From Rhodococcus yunnanensis NBRC 103083 (GTDB lineage: Bacteria > Actinomycetota > Actinomycetes > Mycobacteriales > Mycobacteriaceae), in the NCBI RefSeq assembly GCF_001895005.1, contig NZ_BCXH01000018.1, positions 1 to 64,000 on the forward strand: a stretch of DNA of 64,000 bases, written 5' to 3'. The notes beneath the pieces are model-generated. The model did not search any database. It worked only from the letters and a program-made list of their open reading frames with translations, and was not told the DNA's origin. The position numbers and the translations under genes were made by a program. Below, one piece after another: positions 50,356-58,649 of the stretch (its first letter is position 1; the number at the start of each line of letters is the position of its first letter).

Positions 50356-51971
50356 GCGCTGGCTCGGTCGTTCTCGTGCAGACGGAACCGCTGGAGCTTA
50401 CCGCTGTCGGTGCGCGGAAGTGAGTCGCGAAATTCGATACTTCGTGGGTACTTGTACGGCGCTGCAATGGATTTGACGAACCGCTGTATGTCCTCGATCA
50501 GCATGGCGTCGCCGATCATGCCCGGCTTCAGAACGATGGCGGCGTGTACGATCATGCCTCGCGCTTCGTCGGGGATGCCGATCACGGCGGATTCGGCGAC
50601 GGACGGGTGCTGGTCCACCGCGAATTCGACCTCGGGCGCGGCGATGTTGTAGCCCGAGCTGACGATCATGTCGTCGCTGCGGGCCTGGTACCAGAAGTAC
50701 CCGTCGGCGTCGCAGACGAACGTGTCCCCGGTGATGTTCCAGCCGTCGCGCACGTACTTCCCCTGCCGCTCGTCGGCCAGATAACGACATCCGGTGGGGC
50801 CCTTGACTGCGAGTAGCCCCGCCGTTCCCGGCAGAACCGGATTGCCCTCGGAGTCCTGAATGCGGGCAACGAATCCGGGGACTGCTCGTCCGGTTGCGCC
50901 CGGCCTGATGTCGTCGTCCGCGGCCGAGATGAACACGTGCAGCATCTCGGTGGCGCCGATTCCGTCGATCAGTTTGAGTCCGGTGCGTTCGTGGAACTGT
51001 TGCCACACCGCGACCGGAAGATGCTCTCCGGCGGAGACCCCGCGCCGCAGCGAAGCCAGGTCGGATTCGGCGCCTGCAGCCATGATGGCGCGATACGCGG
51101 TGGGTGCGGTGAACAACACCGTCACCGAATGATCGCGGACCAGCTCGGCGAGTTCGGTCGGAGTTGCCCGCTCGACGAGCAAGGTGGTCGCCCCCACTCG
51201 AAGCGGGAACACCACGAGGCCGCCCAAGCCGAACGTGAACGCGAGTGGGGGAGTGCCGGTGAAGACGTCGTCGCGCGTCGGTTTGAGTACGTGTTCGGAG
51301 AACGTGTCGGCGTTGGCGAGCACGTCGCGATGAAAGTGCATGGTGGCCTTGGGGACTCCGGTCGTTCCGGATGTCGGAGCCAGCAGCACCACGTCGTCGG
51401 CCGCGGTGTCGACGTTGGCGAAGTCGGTGGCCTTCCCCGCGCTGCGCACCGTCAGGTCCTGGCCGGTGTCGGAGCCGTACACGAGAGTGGTCGCGGTGGT
51501 CTCGACCGCGGTGAGTTCCGCCGCGAACCGGTGATCGCACAACATGATCGACGGCGAAGTGATGTCGACGATCTTGGTGATCTCGGGTGCGCGAAGCATC
51601 GGCATGGTGGTGACGACGACTCCGCCTGCCTTCACTACCGCGAACCAACATGCGACGAGCCAGGGATTGTTGGGTCCGCGGAGCAGAACGCGCTGGCCGG
51701 GCTCGAGTCCGAGATCCTCGGTAAGGACACGGGCGACCTGATTCGATCGCGCCAGCAGTTCGCCGTACGTCCACACCGATGACGGCGAGAGCAGGCACGG
51801 TTTGTCGGAGCCGACGATGGCGACCATGTCGTCGAGCAGAACGGCGGCGCAGTTCAGGCGTTCCGGATACTGGAGCGAGGGCAGCTCGAACTGGAACTCC
51901 GGCCACGAGGACTCGGGGGGAAGATTGTCTCGGCAGAAGGTGTCGACGTGCGCCGACGGTGACAGGGGCAT
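50352..51971 (-). CDS. Aryl-CoA ligase, 2-aminobenzoate-CoA ligase-like
   Basis: The protein has 539 residues with ATG at 51971. ANL motifs: LLAPTSGTTGVPKATMHFHR, IDGIGATEMLHVFISA, GWNITGDTFVCDADGYFWYQ, ARSDDMIVSSGYNIAAPEVE and PRTDSGKLQRFRL (catalytic Lys). The benzoate-CoA-ligase-like GATEMLHVF and ITGDTF segments point to an aromatic acid. Position ahead of the monooxygenase/reductase fusion makes anthranilate the best guess, salicylate the main alternative. It is first in the minus-strand operon and divergent from a PaaX-type regulator. Confidence 0.83.
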   Translation of the reverse strand: MPLSPSAHVDTFCRDNLPPESSWPEFQFELPSLQYPERLNCAAVLLDDMVAIVGSDKPCLLSPSSVWTYGELLARSNQVARVLTEDLGLEPGQRVLLRGPNNPWLVACWFAVVKAGGVVVTTMPMLRAPEITKIVDITSPSIMLCDHRFAAELTAVETTATTLVYGSDTGQDLTVRSAGKATDFANVDTAADDVVLLAPTSGTTGVPKATMHFHRDVLANADTFSEHVLKPTRDDVFTGTPPLAFTFGLGGLVVFPLRVGATTLLVERATPTELAELVRDHSVTVLFTAPTAYRAIMAAGAESDLASLRRGVSAGEHLPVAVWQQFHERTGLKLIDGIGATEMLHVFISAADDDIRPGATGRAVPGFVARIQDSEGNPVLPGTAGLLAVKGPTGCRYLADERQGKYVRDGWNITGDTFVCDADGYFWYQARSDDMIVSSGYNIAAPEVEFAVDQHPSVAESAVIGIPDEARGMIVHAAIVLKPGMIGDAMLIEDIQRFVKSIAAPYKYPRSIEFRDSLPRTDSGKLQRFRLHENDRASA

Positions 51972-52029
51972 GTCCGTGCCTTTCGAGTTCTGTGCGGTGA
52001 AACCAGTATGCACAGTCTGTGACGACAAA

Positions 52030-52063
52030 ACGCTAGGCGACATAGATAGTTAACCTGATGGTT
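52030..52063. promoter_or_regulatory. Intergenic control region between ligase and PaaX genes
   Basis: The gap holds ACGCTAG (52030-52036), one occurrence of the cluster motif, and AACC-TGAT-GGTT (52052-52063), a small palindrome close to the regulator's start. It should contain both divergent promoters. Confidence 0.4.
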
Positions 52064-52103
52064 GCAATACGCCGCAGGGGAATCGCTGGATTACGGTGTG
52101 CAT

Positions 52104-52955
52104 ATGTCGAGTGAGACCGAACAGGAGCCGTTGGATGCGTCCGTGGCGACGGAAATCCAGCCACGTCAGCTGATCGTCACGATCTTCGGTCTGTACGCGC
52201 GCGCCGAGAGCAACTGGCTGTCGGTGGCGTCGGTGGTGAAGTTGATGGCAGAACTCGACATCGACGGGCCGGCCGTTCGATCGTCGATTTCCCGGCTGAA
52301 GCGTCGGGATGTGTTGCTCAGCAGTCGATTCGACGGTGCAGCCGGCTATTCGCTGTCTCAGCGAAGCCTGGATGTGGTGAACGAGGGCGACACTCGCATC
52401 TTCGACAGGCGCCGAGCCACCCTCGACGACGGATGGCTTCTCGTGGTCTTCTCGGTGCCCGAATCCGAGCGAGAAAAGCGGCATTCGCTTCGGAGCGCAC
52501 TGACGACCCTCGGATTCGGGACGGCCGCCCCCGGCGTCTGGATCGCTCCGGGGAATCTCGAGCGCGAGACCCGCGACACACTCGACAAGCGGACGTTGTC
52601 CGCGTACGTCGACATCTTTCGGTCCGAACATCTCGCATACGGCGACCTACGGTCCAAGGTGCGCTCGTGGTGGAACCTCAACGAGTTGTCGGAGCTGTAC
52701 GGCGATTTCGTGCGGCGATACCGCAGTGTGTCGTCGGCTCTCGACGCCAACGGTGTCACGGCCTCGGTCGCGTTCGAGCAGTACGTGCCGATGTTGACCG
52801 AATGGCGACGGCTTCCCTACCTCGATCCTGGCCTACCGCTGACGTTGCTGCCTCAGGGGTGGACCGGGGTCACGGCCGAAGCGTTGTTCGCGGACCTGAA
52901 CAGCCGATTGAGCGGTCCGGCCCGTGAACATGCGCTGTCGGTCATTCATCGGTGA
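52104..52955 (+). CDS. PaaX-family transcriptional repressor 1
   Basis: The protein has 283 residues from ATG at 52104. It has the PaaX layout: an N-terminal winged helix (QPRQLIVTIFGLYARAESNW, AVRSSISRLKRRDVLLSS), a central domain with DDGWLLVVFSVPESEREKRH, LGFGTAAPGVWIAP, and a C-terminal domain with EWRRLPYLDPGLP. PaaX proteins repress CoA-ester pathways for aromatic acids and are released by an aryl-CoA. Here the inducer may be anthraniloyl-CoA. It is divergent from the ligase gene and separate from a second PaaX gene 5 kb away. Confidence 0.87.
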   Translation: MSSETEQEPLDASVATEIQPRQLIVTIFGLYARAESNWLSVASVVKLMAELDIDGPAVRSSISRLKRRDVLLSSRFDGAAGYSLSQRSLDVVNEGDTRIFDRRRATLDDGWLLVVFSVPESEREKRHSLRSALTTLGFGTAAPGVWIAPGNLERETRDTLDKRTLSAYVDIFRSEHLAYGDLRSKVRSWWNLNELSELYGDFVRRYRSVSSALDANGVTASVAFEQYVPMLTEWRRLPYLDPGLPLTLLPQGWTGVTAEALFADLNSRLSGPAREHALSVIHR

Positions 52956-52965
52956 TCGATCGAAT

Positions 52966-53355
52966 TCAGAGGTGGGCGACTGCCTGAATCTCGATCAATG
53001 CCTCGGGCTGCCACAGTGACGTGACCCCGATGCCCGCCATCGCGGGATATTCCGTCCCCGCGAGCTCGCGCCAGATCTTGCCGATCTCACGTCCGTTCGC
53101 CTGGTAATCGGGGATATCGAGTAGGTAGATCGTGACGTCGACGAGGTTCTGCGGTGACCCGCCTGCGGCCTCGAGAGCGGTGAGCAGGTTGGTCATCGCC
53201 TGACGGAACTGCGTGAGAATTCCTCCCTCGACGATGTGGCCCGATGCGTCCAAGGCGGTCTGTCCCGCCAGATAGACGACGTTGTCCGCGCGGACCGCAT
53301 GGGAGAACCCGGACGGCTTTCCGAGGGTGGACGGGTTGATTCGCTCGATGGCCAT
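52966..53355 (-). CDS. RidA/YjgF-family enamine/imine deaminase
   Basis: The protein has 129 residues. RidA features: INPSTLGKPSGFSHAVRADN, VVYLAGQTALD, QFRQAMTNLLTALEAAGGSP, LVDVTIYLLD and YPAMAGIGVTSLWQPEALIE. It retains the acidic residue at the end (IEIQAV). It hydrolyses reactive 2-aminoacrylate-like or cyclic enamine/imine intermediates. In this cluster it fits removal of nitrogen from an amino-ring or ring-opened product of anthranilate. It is divergent from the FAH-family gene, sharing a 147-base control region. Confidence 0.85.
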   Translation of the reverse strand: MAIERINPSTLGKPSGFSHAVRADNVVYLAGQTALDASGHIVEGGILTQFRQAMTNLLTALEAAGGSPQNLVDVTIYLLDIPDYQANGREIGKIWRELAGTEYPAMAGIGVTSLWQPEALIEIQAVAHL

Positions 53356-53420
53356 GTGCGCCGGAGTCCCTTCGGTCGATGTTTCCTGACATCTCGAATA
53401 TATGGTGCTACATTCACCAC

Positions 53421-53437
53421 CGTAATCGAAACGCTAC
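53421..53437. promoter_or_regulatory. Cluster motif in the RidA/FAH divergent promoter
   Basis: CGTAATCGAAACGCTAC carries TAAT and ACGCTA, elements shared with sites near the monooxygenase, ligase/PaaX and TDO genes. It is about 65 bases before both start codons, a plausible repressor site for both directions. Confidence 0.4.
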
Positions 53438-53502
53438 AAAACAGCTACCGGGCGAGCCGATGGGCGCGCTCGACGCGCGTGGCGACCGAGGAGAGGCGAT
53501 CG

Positions 53503-54333
53503 ATGAAGCTGACAACCGTGCGTACCGGAAACGGTGCCACCAGTGCGGCAGTGCAGCGAGGTGACGTGTGGGAGTTGGTGGCGGCCGATGATGTCGGGGC
53601 ACTGCTGAACTCGCCTGAGCGGGACGAGATCCTGGCGCGCCCCACGGGATCGTTGCCACTCGGCGCAGCCGACTTCGCCCCAGTGGTGATCGCGCCGCGA
53701 AAGATACTGTGCTGCGGGCACAACTACCGGGCTCACATTGCCGAGATGGGCCGAGACGCACCCGAATTCCCGACACTGTTCGCAAAATTCGCCGACACAC
53801 TCGTCGGAGCCGCCGACGACATAGCGCTCGCACCGAGCGTGAGCGCACTGGACTGGGAAGCCGAGCTCGCTGTGGTCGTCGGATCGACTGTGCGGCATGC
53901 CGATCGCGACGAGGCAGCCGCGGCCATCGCCGGTTACACCGTGGCGAACGACATATCGGCGCGGGACTGGCAGAACCGCACTCCACAGTGGTTGCAGGGC
54001 AAAGCATTCGACGGGACGACGCCGCTGGGTCCGGTGATGGTGACCCCAGACGAGTTCGATCCGGCCGAGGGCGCACGGATCACCTGCTCGGTCAACGGTG
54101 TGCTGCGCCAGAGTGGTTCCACCGACGACCTGGTGTTCGACGCCGCGCACCTGCTCTCGTACATCAGCGAGTTCACCGCGCTGCGTCCCGGCGACATCGT
54201 GCTCACCGGTACCCCGAGCGGAGTCGGCGCGGCAGCGACACCGCCGACATTTCTCGGTGCAGGAGACGTCGTGGAAACAGCGGTCGAAGGAATCGGCATG
54301 CTGATCAACATCATTGGAAAGGATGCATCATGA
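53503..54333 (+). CDS. Fumarylacetoacetate hydrolase-family protein
   Basis: The protein has 276 residues with ATG at 53503 after GGAGAGG. The C-terminal FAH domain is complete: KILCCGHNYRAHIAEMGRDA, FAKFADTLVGAADDI, LDWEAELAVVVG (acidic metal ligands E-x-E), YTVANDISARDWQ, QWLQGKAFDGTTPLGPVMVT and PGDIVLTGTPSGVG. Members hydrolyse acylpyruvates or decarboxylate/isomerise ring-cleavage products. It likely handles a late intermediate of the aromatic pathway and is coupled by ATGA to the cupin gene. Confidence 0.87.
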   Translation: MKLTTVRTGNGATSAAVQRGDVWELVAADDVGALLNSPERDEILARPTGSLPLGAADFAPVVIAPRKILCCGHNYRAHIAEMGRDAPEFPTLFAKFADTLVGAADDIALAPSVSALDWEAELAVVVGSTVRHADRDEAAAAIAGYTVANDISARDWQNRTPQWLQGKAFDGTTPLGPVMVTPDEFDPAEGARITCSVNGVLRQSGSTDDLVFDAAHLLSYISEFTALRPGDIVLTGTPSGVGAAATPPTFLGAGDVVETAVEGIGMLINIIGKDAS

Positions 54334-54764
54334 CCACCGGTACCGACAAGGTTGTCCCGGTTGTGACCCGGAAGGGAAGCGAGGCCGCCGACACCGGCCA
54401 GTCGGGCGGGGCGGTGCGGATCTCCGGAGTCGGGGCCTCGCATACCCCTGCCACCAAGATCTGGTTCGGGAAGGTCAGCAACGAACCGGGATACCGGTCG
54501 CTGCCGCATCATCACGGCGAAGCCGAGACCGGCGGGTACGTCCTGACCGGAATCGCACGAATCTATTTCGGCGAGAACTACTCCGACTACGTCGACATGG
54601 CCGAAGGCGACTTCGTCTTCGTTCCGCCGTTCATGCCGCACGTCGAGGTCAACATGAGCACCACCGACGAGTTGGTGTGGCTGACCGCACGCACGCCCGA
54701 CAACATCGTCGTCAACCTCCCCGACGTCGACGACTCGATCCTGGAAGGGTACTCACGCCGATGA
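54330..54764 (+). CDS. Small single-domain cupin protein
   Basis: The protein has 144 residues. Cupin motif 1 (PHHHGEAETGGYVLTG) supplies His-x-His and Glu ligands; motif 2 (GDFVFVPPFMPHVEVN) supplies the last His. It should bind one divalent metal. At this size it is too short for a gentisate-type bicupin dioxygenase, so ring cleavage, isomerisation or a sensor role all remain possible. It overlaps both neighbours (ATGA with the FAH gene, 4 bases with the thioesterase gene), so the three proteins are made together. Confidence 0.78.
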   Translation: MTTGTDKVVPVVTRKGSEAADTGQSGGAVRISGVGASHTPATKIWFGKVSNEPGYRSLPHHHGEAETGGYVLTGIARIYFGENYSDYVDMAEGDFVFVPPFMPHVEVNMSTTDELVWLTARTPDNIVVNLPDVDDSILEGYSRR

Positions 54765-55624
54765 CCACCTCACTCAGTAGCGCCGAACTGTTGAAGTCGC
54801 TCGACCTCCGAGCCCGCGACGACTCCTCGTTCATCGCCCGCCATCAGGTGATCCCATCCGGGCGGGCCTACGGCGGGGAAGTGGTCGCGCAGGCAGTCGT
54901 GGCAACGATGAACTCCGTCGCGGACGACAGGTCCATCCACTCGTTCCACGGATATTTCCTTCGCCCGGGAGACGTGCACACCGAGACGGTGTGGACCGTC
55001 GACCGAGTCCGTGACGGACGCGGCTTCTCGGCGCGGGCAGTGACCGGATCACAGAACGGCAAGTCGATCTTCCAAGGTCAGGCATCGTTCCACGTCGAGG
55101 CGTCCGGGGTGGCGCACCACGAGCCCATGCCCGTCGATCTCCCCGAGCCCGAGGATCTTCCGACGGTTGCCGAGGTGCTCGGGGATGCGGATGTCCGCGA
55201 CGCACGCTACTGGGCAAACGAGCGCAACTTCGACATCAGGCACAGCCCCTCGCCGGTGTACGTCACCGCTGACGGAGAGCGGACCAGGCGTCAGGTCGTG
55301 TGGCTCAAGGCCTACGACCGGCTGCCGGACGACCCGAACATCCATCGAGCCACCCTTGCCTACCTGTGCGATTACACGCTGCTCGAGCCGGTGCTGCGCA
55401 ACAACGGCGTGGCGTGGTCCGACGACGGTCTGATGACGGCGAGCCTGGACCACGCGATGTGGTGGCACAACAACGGCCGCGTCGACGACTGGATCGCACT
55501 GGTCCAGGATTCGCCTGCCGCGTCAGGGGGTCTGGGTCTTGCCACCGGACGGATCTATTCGCGTGACGGCCTTCTGCTGGCCAGCGTTGCGCAGGAGGGG
55601 CTCGTCGACCTTCCTCGCGGCTAG
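54761..55624 (+). CDS. Acyl-CoA thioesterase II, TesB-like
   Basis: The protein has 287 residues. Double hotdog thioesterase II: GRAYGGEVVAQAVVATMNSV, SIHSFHGYFLRPGDVHTETV, VDRVRDGRGFSARAVTGSQN, and in the second half TLAYLCDYTLLEPVLRNNG with TASLDHAMWWHN (catalytic Asp) and ATGRIYSRDGLLLASVAQEG. It hydrolyses acyl-CoA esters and may free CoA from pathway intermediates. It ends just before a perfect AGCGTAA/TTACGCT palindrome that begins in its stop codon. Confidence 0.87.
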   Translation: MTTSLSSAELLKSLDLRARDDSSFIARHQVIPSGRAYGGEVVAQAVVATMNSVADDRSIHSFHGYFLRPGDVHTETVWTVDRVRDGRGFSARAVTGSQNGKSIFQGQASFHVEASGVAHHEPMPVDLPEPEDLPTVAEVLGDADVRDARYWANERNFDIRHSPSPVYVTADGERTRRQVVWLKAYDRLPDDPNIHRATLAYLCDYTLLEPVLRNNGVAWSDDGLMTASLDHAMWWHNNGRVDDWIALVQDSPAASGGLGLATGRIYSRDGLLLASVAQEGLVDLPRG

Positions 55625-55669
55625 CGTAATTACGCTTACCGAGCGGCCGCCAGGAAACTGTAATACGCT
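55623..55669. promoter_or_regulatory. Operator region of the tryptophan dioxygenase operon
   Basis: AGCGTAATTACGCT (55623-55636) is a perfect 14-base palindrome, and GTAATACGCT (55660-55669) repeats one half of it 33 bases from the TDO start. Both carry the TAATxACGCT-type element found elsewhere in the cluster. This is the best candidate for PaaX control. Confidence 0.6.
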
Positions 55670-55702
55670 GGTCGAAACAACCCATCGACTCGAGGACCAT
55701 CC

Positions 55703-56557
55703 ATGAGCGTCGAATCCAATACTCGGGCGATCGAGAAAGACATCGTCACCGATTTCAGCAAGCGGATGAGCTACGGGTCGTACCTGGATCTGGATACTCT
55801 GCTCAGTGCGCAGAATCCCGTCAGCACCCCCGAGCATCACGACGAACTGCTGTTCATCATCCAGCACCAGACGACAGAACTGTGGCTCAAGCTGGTGTTG
55901 CACGAAACTCTGGCGGCACGAGGGGCTTTCGACGCCGACGACATCGGGACGGCACTCAAGTGCGTGGCTCGGGTCAAACACATTCAGAAGACACTGACCG
56001 AGCAGTGGTCGGTTCTGGCAACCCTGACGCCCACCGAGTACTCGCAGTTCCGTGACTTTCTGGGCAACTCCTCGGGCTTTCAGTCCTATCAGTACCGCGC
56101 GGTGGAGTTCGTTCTCGGCAACAAGAACGAGGGCATGTTGGCGGTCTTCGAGTCCGACCCCGCGGCGCATCGGCTCCTGTCGGGACTGCTTCACGAACCG
56201 AGCCTGTACGACGCTTTCTGGCGATGCCTGGCCCGAAAGGGGTACGAGGTTCCCGATTCGGTACTGCAGCGCGATGTCAGTGCTGCATACACTTTCGACG
56301 CCAACCTGATGCCACTGATCAAGTTCGTCTACGAGAACCACACCGAGCACTGGGCCGTCTACGAAGCCTTCGAGGAGTTCGTCGATCTGGAGGAGAATTT
56401 TCAGCTCTGGCGATTCCGGCACATGCGTACCGTGATGCGCACGATCGGGATGAAAGCCGGAACAGGGGGGTCGAGTGGTGTCGGGTTCTTGCACAAGGCA
56501 TTGGAGTTGACCTTCTTTCCTGAATTGCTCGCCGTGCGCACCGAGATCGGACGATGA
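55703..56557 (+). CDS. kynA: Tryptophan 2,3-dioxygenase
   Basis: The protein has 284 residues, the usual bacterial length. Heme-dependent TDO signatures: SYGSYLDLDTLLSAQNP, HHDELLFIIQHQTTELWLKL, then QFRDFLGNSSGFQSYQYRAV, and near the end the proximal His region FRHMRTVMRTIGMKAGTGGS, SGVGFL. It oxidises L-tryptophan to N-formylkynurenine in the cytoplasm. It is first in an operon with kynureninase (4-base overlap) and a PaaX regulator. The following formamidase step has no gene in this operon. Confidence 0.93.
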   Translation: MSVESNTRAIEKDIVTDFSKRMSYGSYLDLDTLLSAQNPVSTPEHHDELLFIIQHQTTELWLKLVLHETLAARGAFDADDIGTALKCVARVKHIQKTLTEQWSVLATLTPTEYSQFRDFLGNSSGFQSYQYRAVEFVLGNKNEGMLAVFESDPAAHRLLSGLLHEPSLYDAFWRCLARKGYEVPDSVLQRDVSAAYTFDANLMPLIKFVYENHTEHWAVYEAFEEFVDLEENFQLWRFRHMRTVMRTIGMKAGTGGSSGVGFLHKALELTFFPELLAVRTEIGR

Positions 56558-57789
56558 TGACGCACACGCAGTCCCTCGCGCTGGAGAGGTCAGCAGAACT
56601 CGACGCGGCAGACCCGCTGCGGTCCTGTCGAGACTTGTTCCTCGGTACCGACGACGACTCCGTCTCCGCCTACCTCGACGGCAATTCGTTGGGTCGGCCG
56701 ACCAAGGCGAGCGTCGAACGCATCAATGCCTTCATGATCGAGTCATGGGGAGGGCGGCTCATTCGTGGATGGGACGAGCAGTGGTTCGACCTACCCATCA
56801 CGATCGGCGACGCGTTGGCCGCGGCCGCGCTCGGTGCGGCAGAGGGGCAGACCACGATCGGCGATTCCACGACGGTGTTGCTCTACAAGTTGGCGCGGGG
56901 CGCACTTGCGCTGAACCCGGAGCGCACCGAGATCGTACTGGACCGCGACAACTTCCCGACCGACCGATACTTGCTCGAAGCCATTGCAGGAGAGCTGAAT
57001 CTGACCCTGAGGTGGATCGAGACCGATCGGCGCGGCGGAGTGACAGGTGATCTGCTGGCCGATGCCGTGGGTGAGAACACCGCGCTCGTCGTGCTCAGCC
57101 ACGTCGCGTACCGGTCGGGATATCTGCTGGATGCAGCCGAGGCGGCTCGAATCACTCACGAGGCAGGCGGACTTCTGCTGCTGGATCTGTGTCACTCGGT
57201 GGGTTCGGTTCCGCTCGAACTCGATTCGTGGGGAGTGGATTTCGCGGTCGGATGTACCTACAAGTATCTCAACGGTGGACCGGGCTCTCCCGCTTTCGCG
57301 TATGTGCGTCACATCCACCTCGACGAGTTCGTGCAGCCCATCTGGGGATGGATGGGGCGGGCCGAACCGTTCGAGATGGCCCAGGGCTACGTCCCGGCGC
57401 AGGGTATTAGGCGGGTCATCAGCGGAACGCCGTCGGTATTCGGAATGATCGCCATGCAGGACACGATCGAGATGATCGCGGAGGTGGGCATCGACGCGGT
57501 TCGCGCCAAATCCATCGCACTGACCGAGTACGCCTTGGAACTGGTACGTGAGCTCCTCGTTCCGCTGGGGGTCGCCATCGCCTCACCCGAGGACTCGACC
57601 GTGCGAGGCGGGCACGTCACCATCGACCACCCCGATTTCAAGGCGGTCACCGCACGGCTGTGGGAGAAGGGCGTGATACCGGACTATCGCGCGCCGCACG
57701 GCATCCGGCTGGGCCTGAGCCCGTTGAGCACGTCGTTCGACGAGGTACGGGTCGGTATTCTGGCTATTCGTGACGACCTTCTCGGCTGA
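56554..57789 (+). CDS. kynU: Kynureninase
   Basis: The protein has 411 residues of PLP fold type I. Motifs: YLDGNSLGRPTKASVERINA, VVLSHVAYRSGYLLDAAEAA, LLLLDLCHSVGSVPLELDSW (PLP-binding Asp) and FAVGCTYKYLNGGPGSPAFA (Schiff-base Lys). A late GTPSVFGMIAMQDTIEM is also typical. It cleaves kynurenine to anthranilate and alanine. The anthranilate would feed the aryl-CoA ligase encoded on the other strand. Its 3' end overlaps the second PaaX gene by 20 bases. Confidence 0.93.
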   Translation: MMTHTQSLALERSAELDAADPLRSCRDLFLGTDDDSVSAYLDGNSLGRPTKASVERINAFMIESWGGRLIRGWDEQWFDLPITIGDALAAAALGAAEGQTTIGDSTTVLLYKLARGALALNPERTEIVLDRDNFPTDRYLLEAIAGELNLTLRWIETDRRGGVTGDLLADAVGENTALVVLSHVAYRSGYLLDAAEAARITHEAGGLLLLDLCHSVGSVPLELDSWGVDFAVGCTYKYLNGGPGSPAFAYVRHIHLDEFVQPIWGWMGRAEPFEMAQGYVPAQGIRRVISGTPSVFGMIAMQDTIEMIAEVGIDAVRAKSIALTEYALELVRELLVPLGVAIASPEDSTVRGGHVTIDHPDFKAVTARLWEKGVIPDYRAPHGIRLGLSPLSTSFDEVRVGILAIRDDLLG

Positions 57790-58612
57790 CACCGCCGGTG
57801 CGATCCTCGACGATTTCGATTCACGTCCGGGTAGCGCGACCTCACTCGTACGCACCGTGCTCGGTGCGTACGTGCGGCCGCTCGGCGGCTGGTTCGCAAT
57901 AGCCGACTTCGTGGTGTGGATGGATGCCGTCGGGGTACCGCCGGAGAGCACGAGGATCGCGGTCACTCGGTTGAAGAAGAAGGGAATCGTCCGCCCCGGT
58001 GTGCGTGACGGACGCGCAGGCTACGACATCACCGAGCAGGCCGACGCCATGTTCTCCCGCGGAGACGGCCGGATCTTCGGTGTCCGGCGGATGGCCGACA
58101 GCGATCCCTGGCGGCTGATCTCCTTCACCATTCCGGAATCCCAGCGGGCAGCTCGACACCAGCTGCGACGTCGCCTAACCGGGATCGGTTGCGGGACAGT
58201 GTCTCCAGGTCTGTGGATCGCGCCCGAGTACCTCGCGGCAGAGGCCGCCGACATCATCGAGGCGTTGGGTCTGTCGGAGTACGTGACCACGTTCGTGACC
58301 TCCGTCCTGTCTCCGCCCGGAACGCTGCGCGACGCCGCGGCGTCGTGGTGGGACCTGGACGGCATCGCCGGTCGACATCGAGAGTTCCTCCACCGGGCCA
58401 CCACATCGGACAAGGGCGCGGTCGGCGGCAGGGAGGCGTTCGTCAGATTTGTGCCGTTGCTCGACGAGTGGCGCATCGTTCCCTACGTGGATCCGGGCTT
58501 GCCGCCGAGCATGACGCCGGCGAACTGGCCGGGAGACCGCGCTGTCGCCGAGTTCGCGGCAGCCCGTGACCGCTACCTGGCACCGAGCAGGCAGTGGGTC
58601 GCACAGACGTGA
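57770..58612 (+). CDS. PaaX-family transcriptional repressor 2
   Basis: The protein has 280 residues from a GTG inside the kynureninase 3' end. PaaX architecture: TSLVRTVLGAYVRPLGGWFA, STRIAVTRLKKKGIVRPGVR (winged helix), DPWRLISFTIPESQRAARHQ, GCGTVSPGLWIAPEYL and WRIVPYVDPGLPPS. It is only loosely similar to the other PaaX in the cluster, so each may read a different CoA ester or control a different operon. Co-transcription with kynA and kynU suggests autoregulation of the upper pathway. Confidence 0.86.
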   Translation: MTTFSADTAGAILDDFDSRPGSATSLVRTVLGAYVRPLGGWFAIADFVVWMDAVGVPPESTRIAVTRLKKKGIVRPGVRDGRAGYDITEQADAMFSRGDGRIFGVRRMADSDPWRLISFTIPESQRAARHQLRRRLTGIGCGTVSPGLWIAPEYLAAEAADIIEALGLSEYVTTFVTSVLSPPGTLRDAAASWWDLDGIAGRHREFLHRATTSDKGAVGGREAFVRFVPLLDEWRIVPYVDPGLPPSMTPANWPGDRAVAEFAAARDRYLAPSRQWVAQT

Positions 58613-58649
58613 CCGGTCCGGTGATGCTTCCTCCGGAATGCGCCGGGTA

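Noticed and set aside
54330-54764. Small cupin as gentisate 1,2-dioxygenase in a salicylate route
   Set aside because: At 144 residues it is less than half the size of the bicupin gentisate dioxygenases. A salicylate route is not excluded but is less supported than anthranilate because of kynU and RidA.
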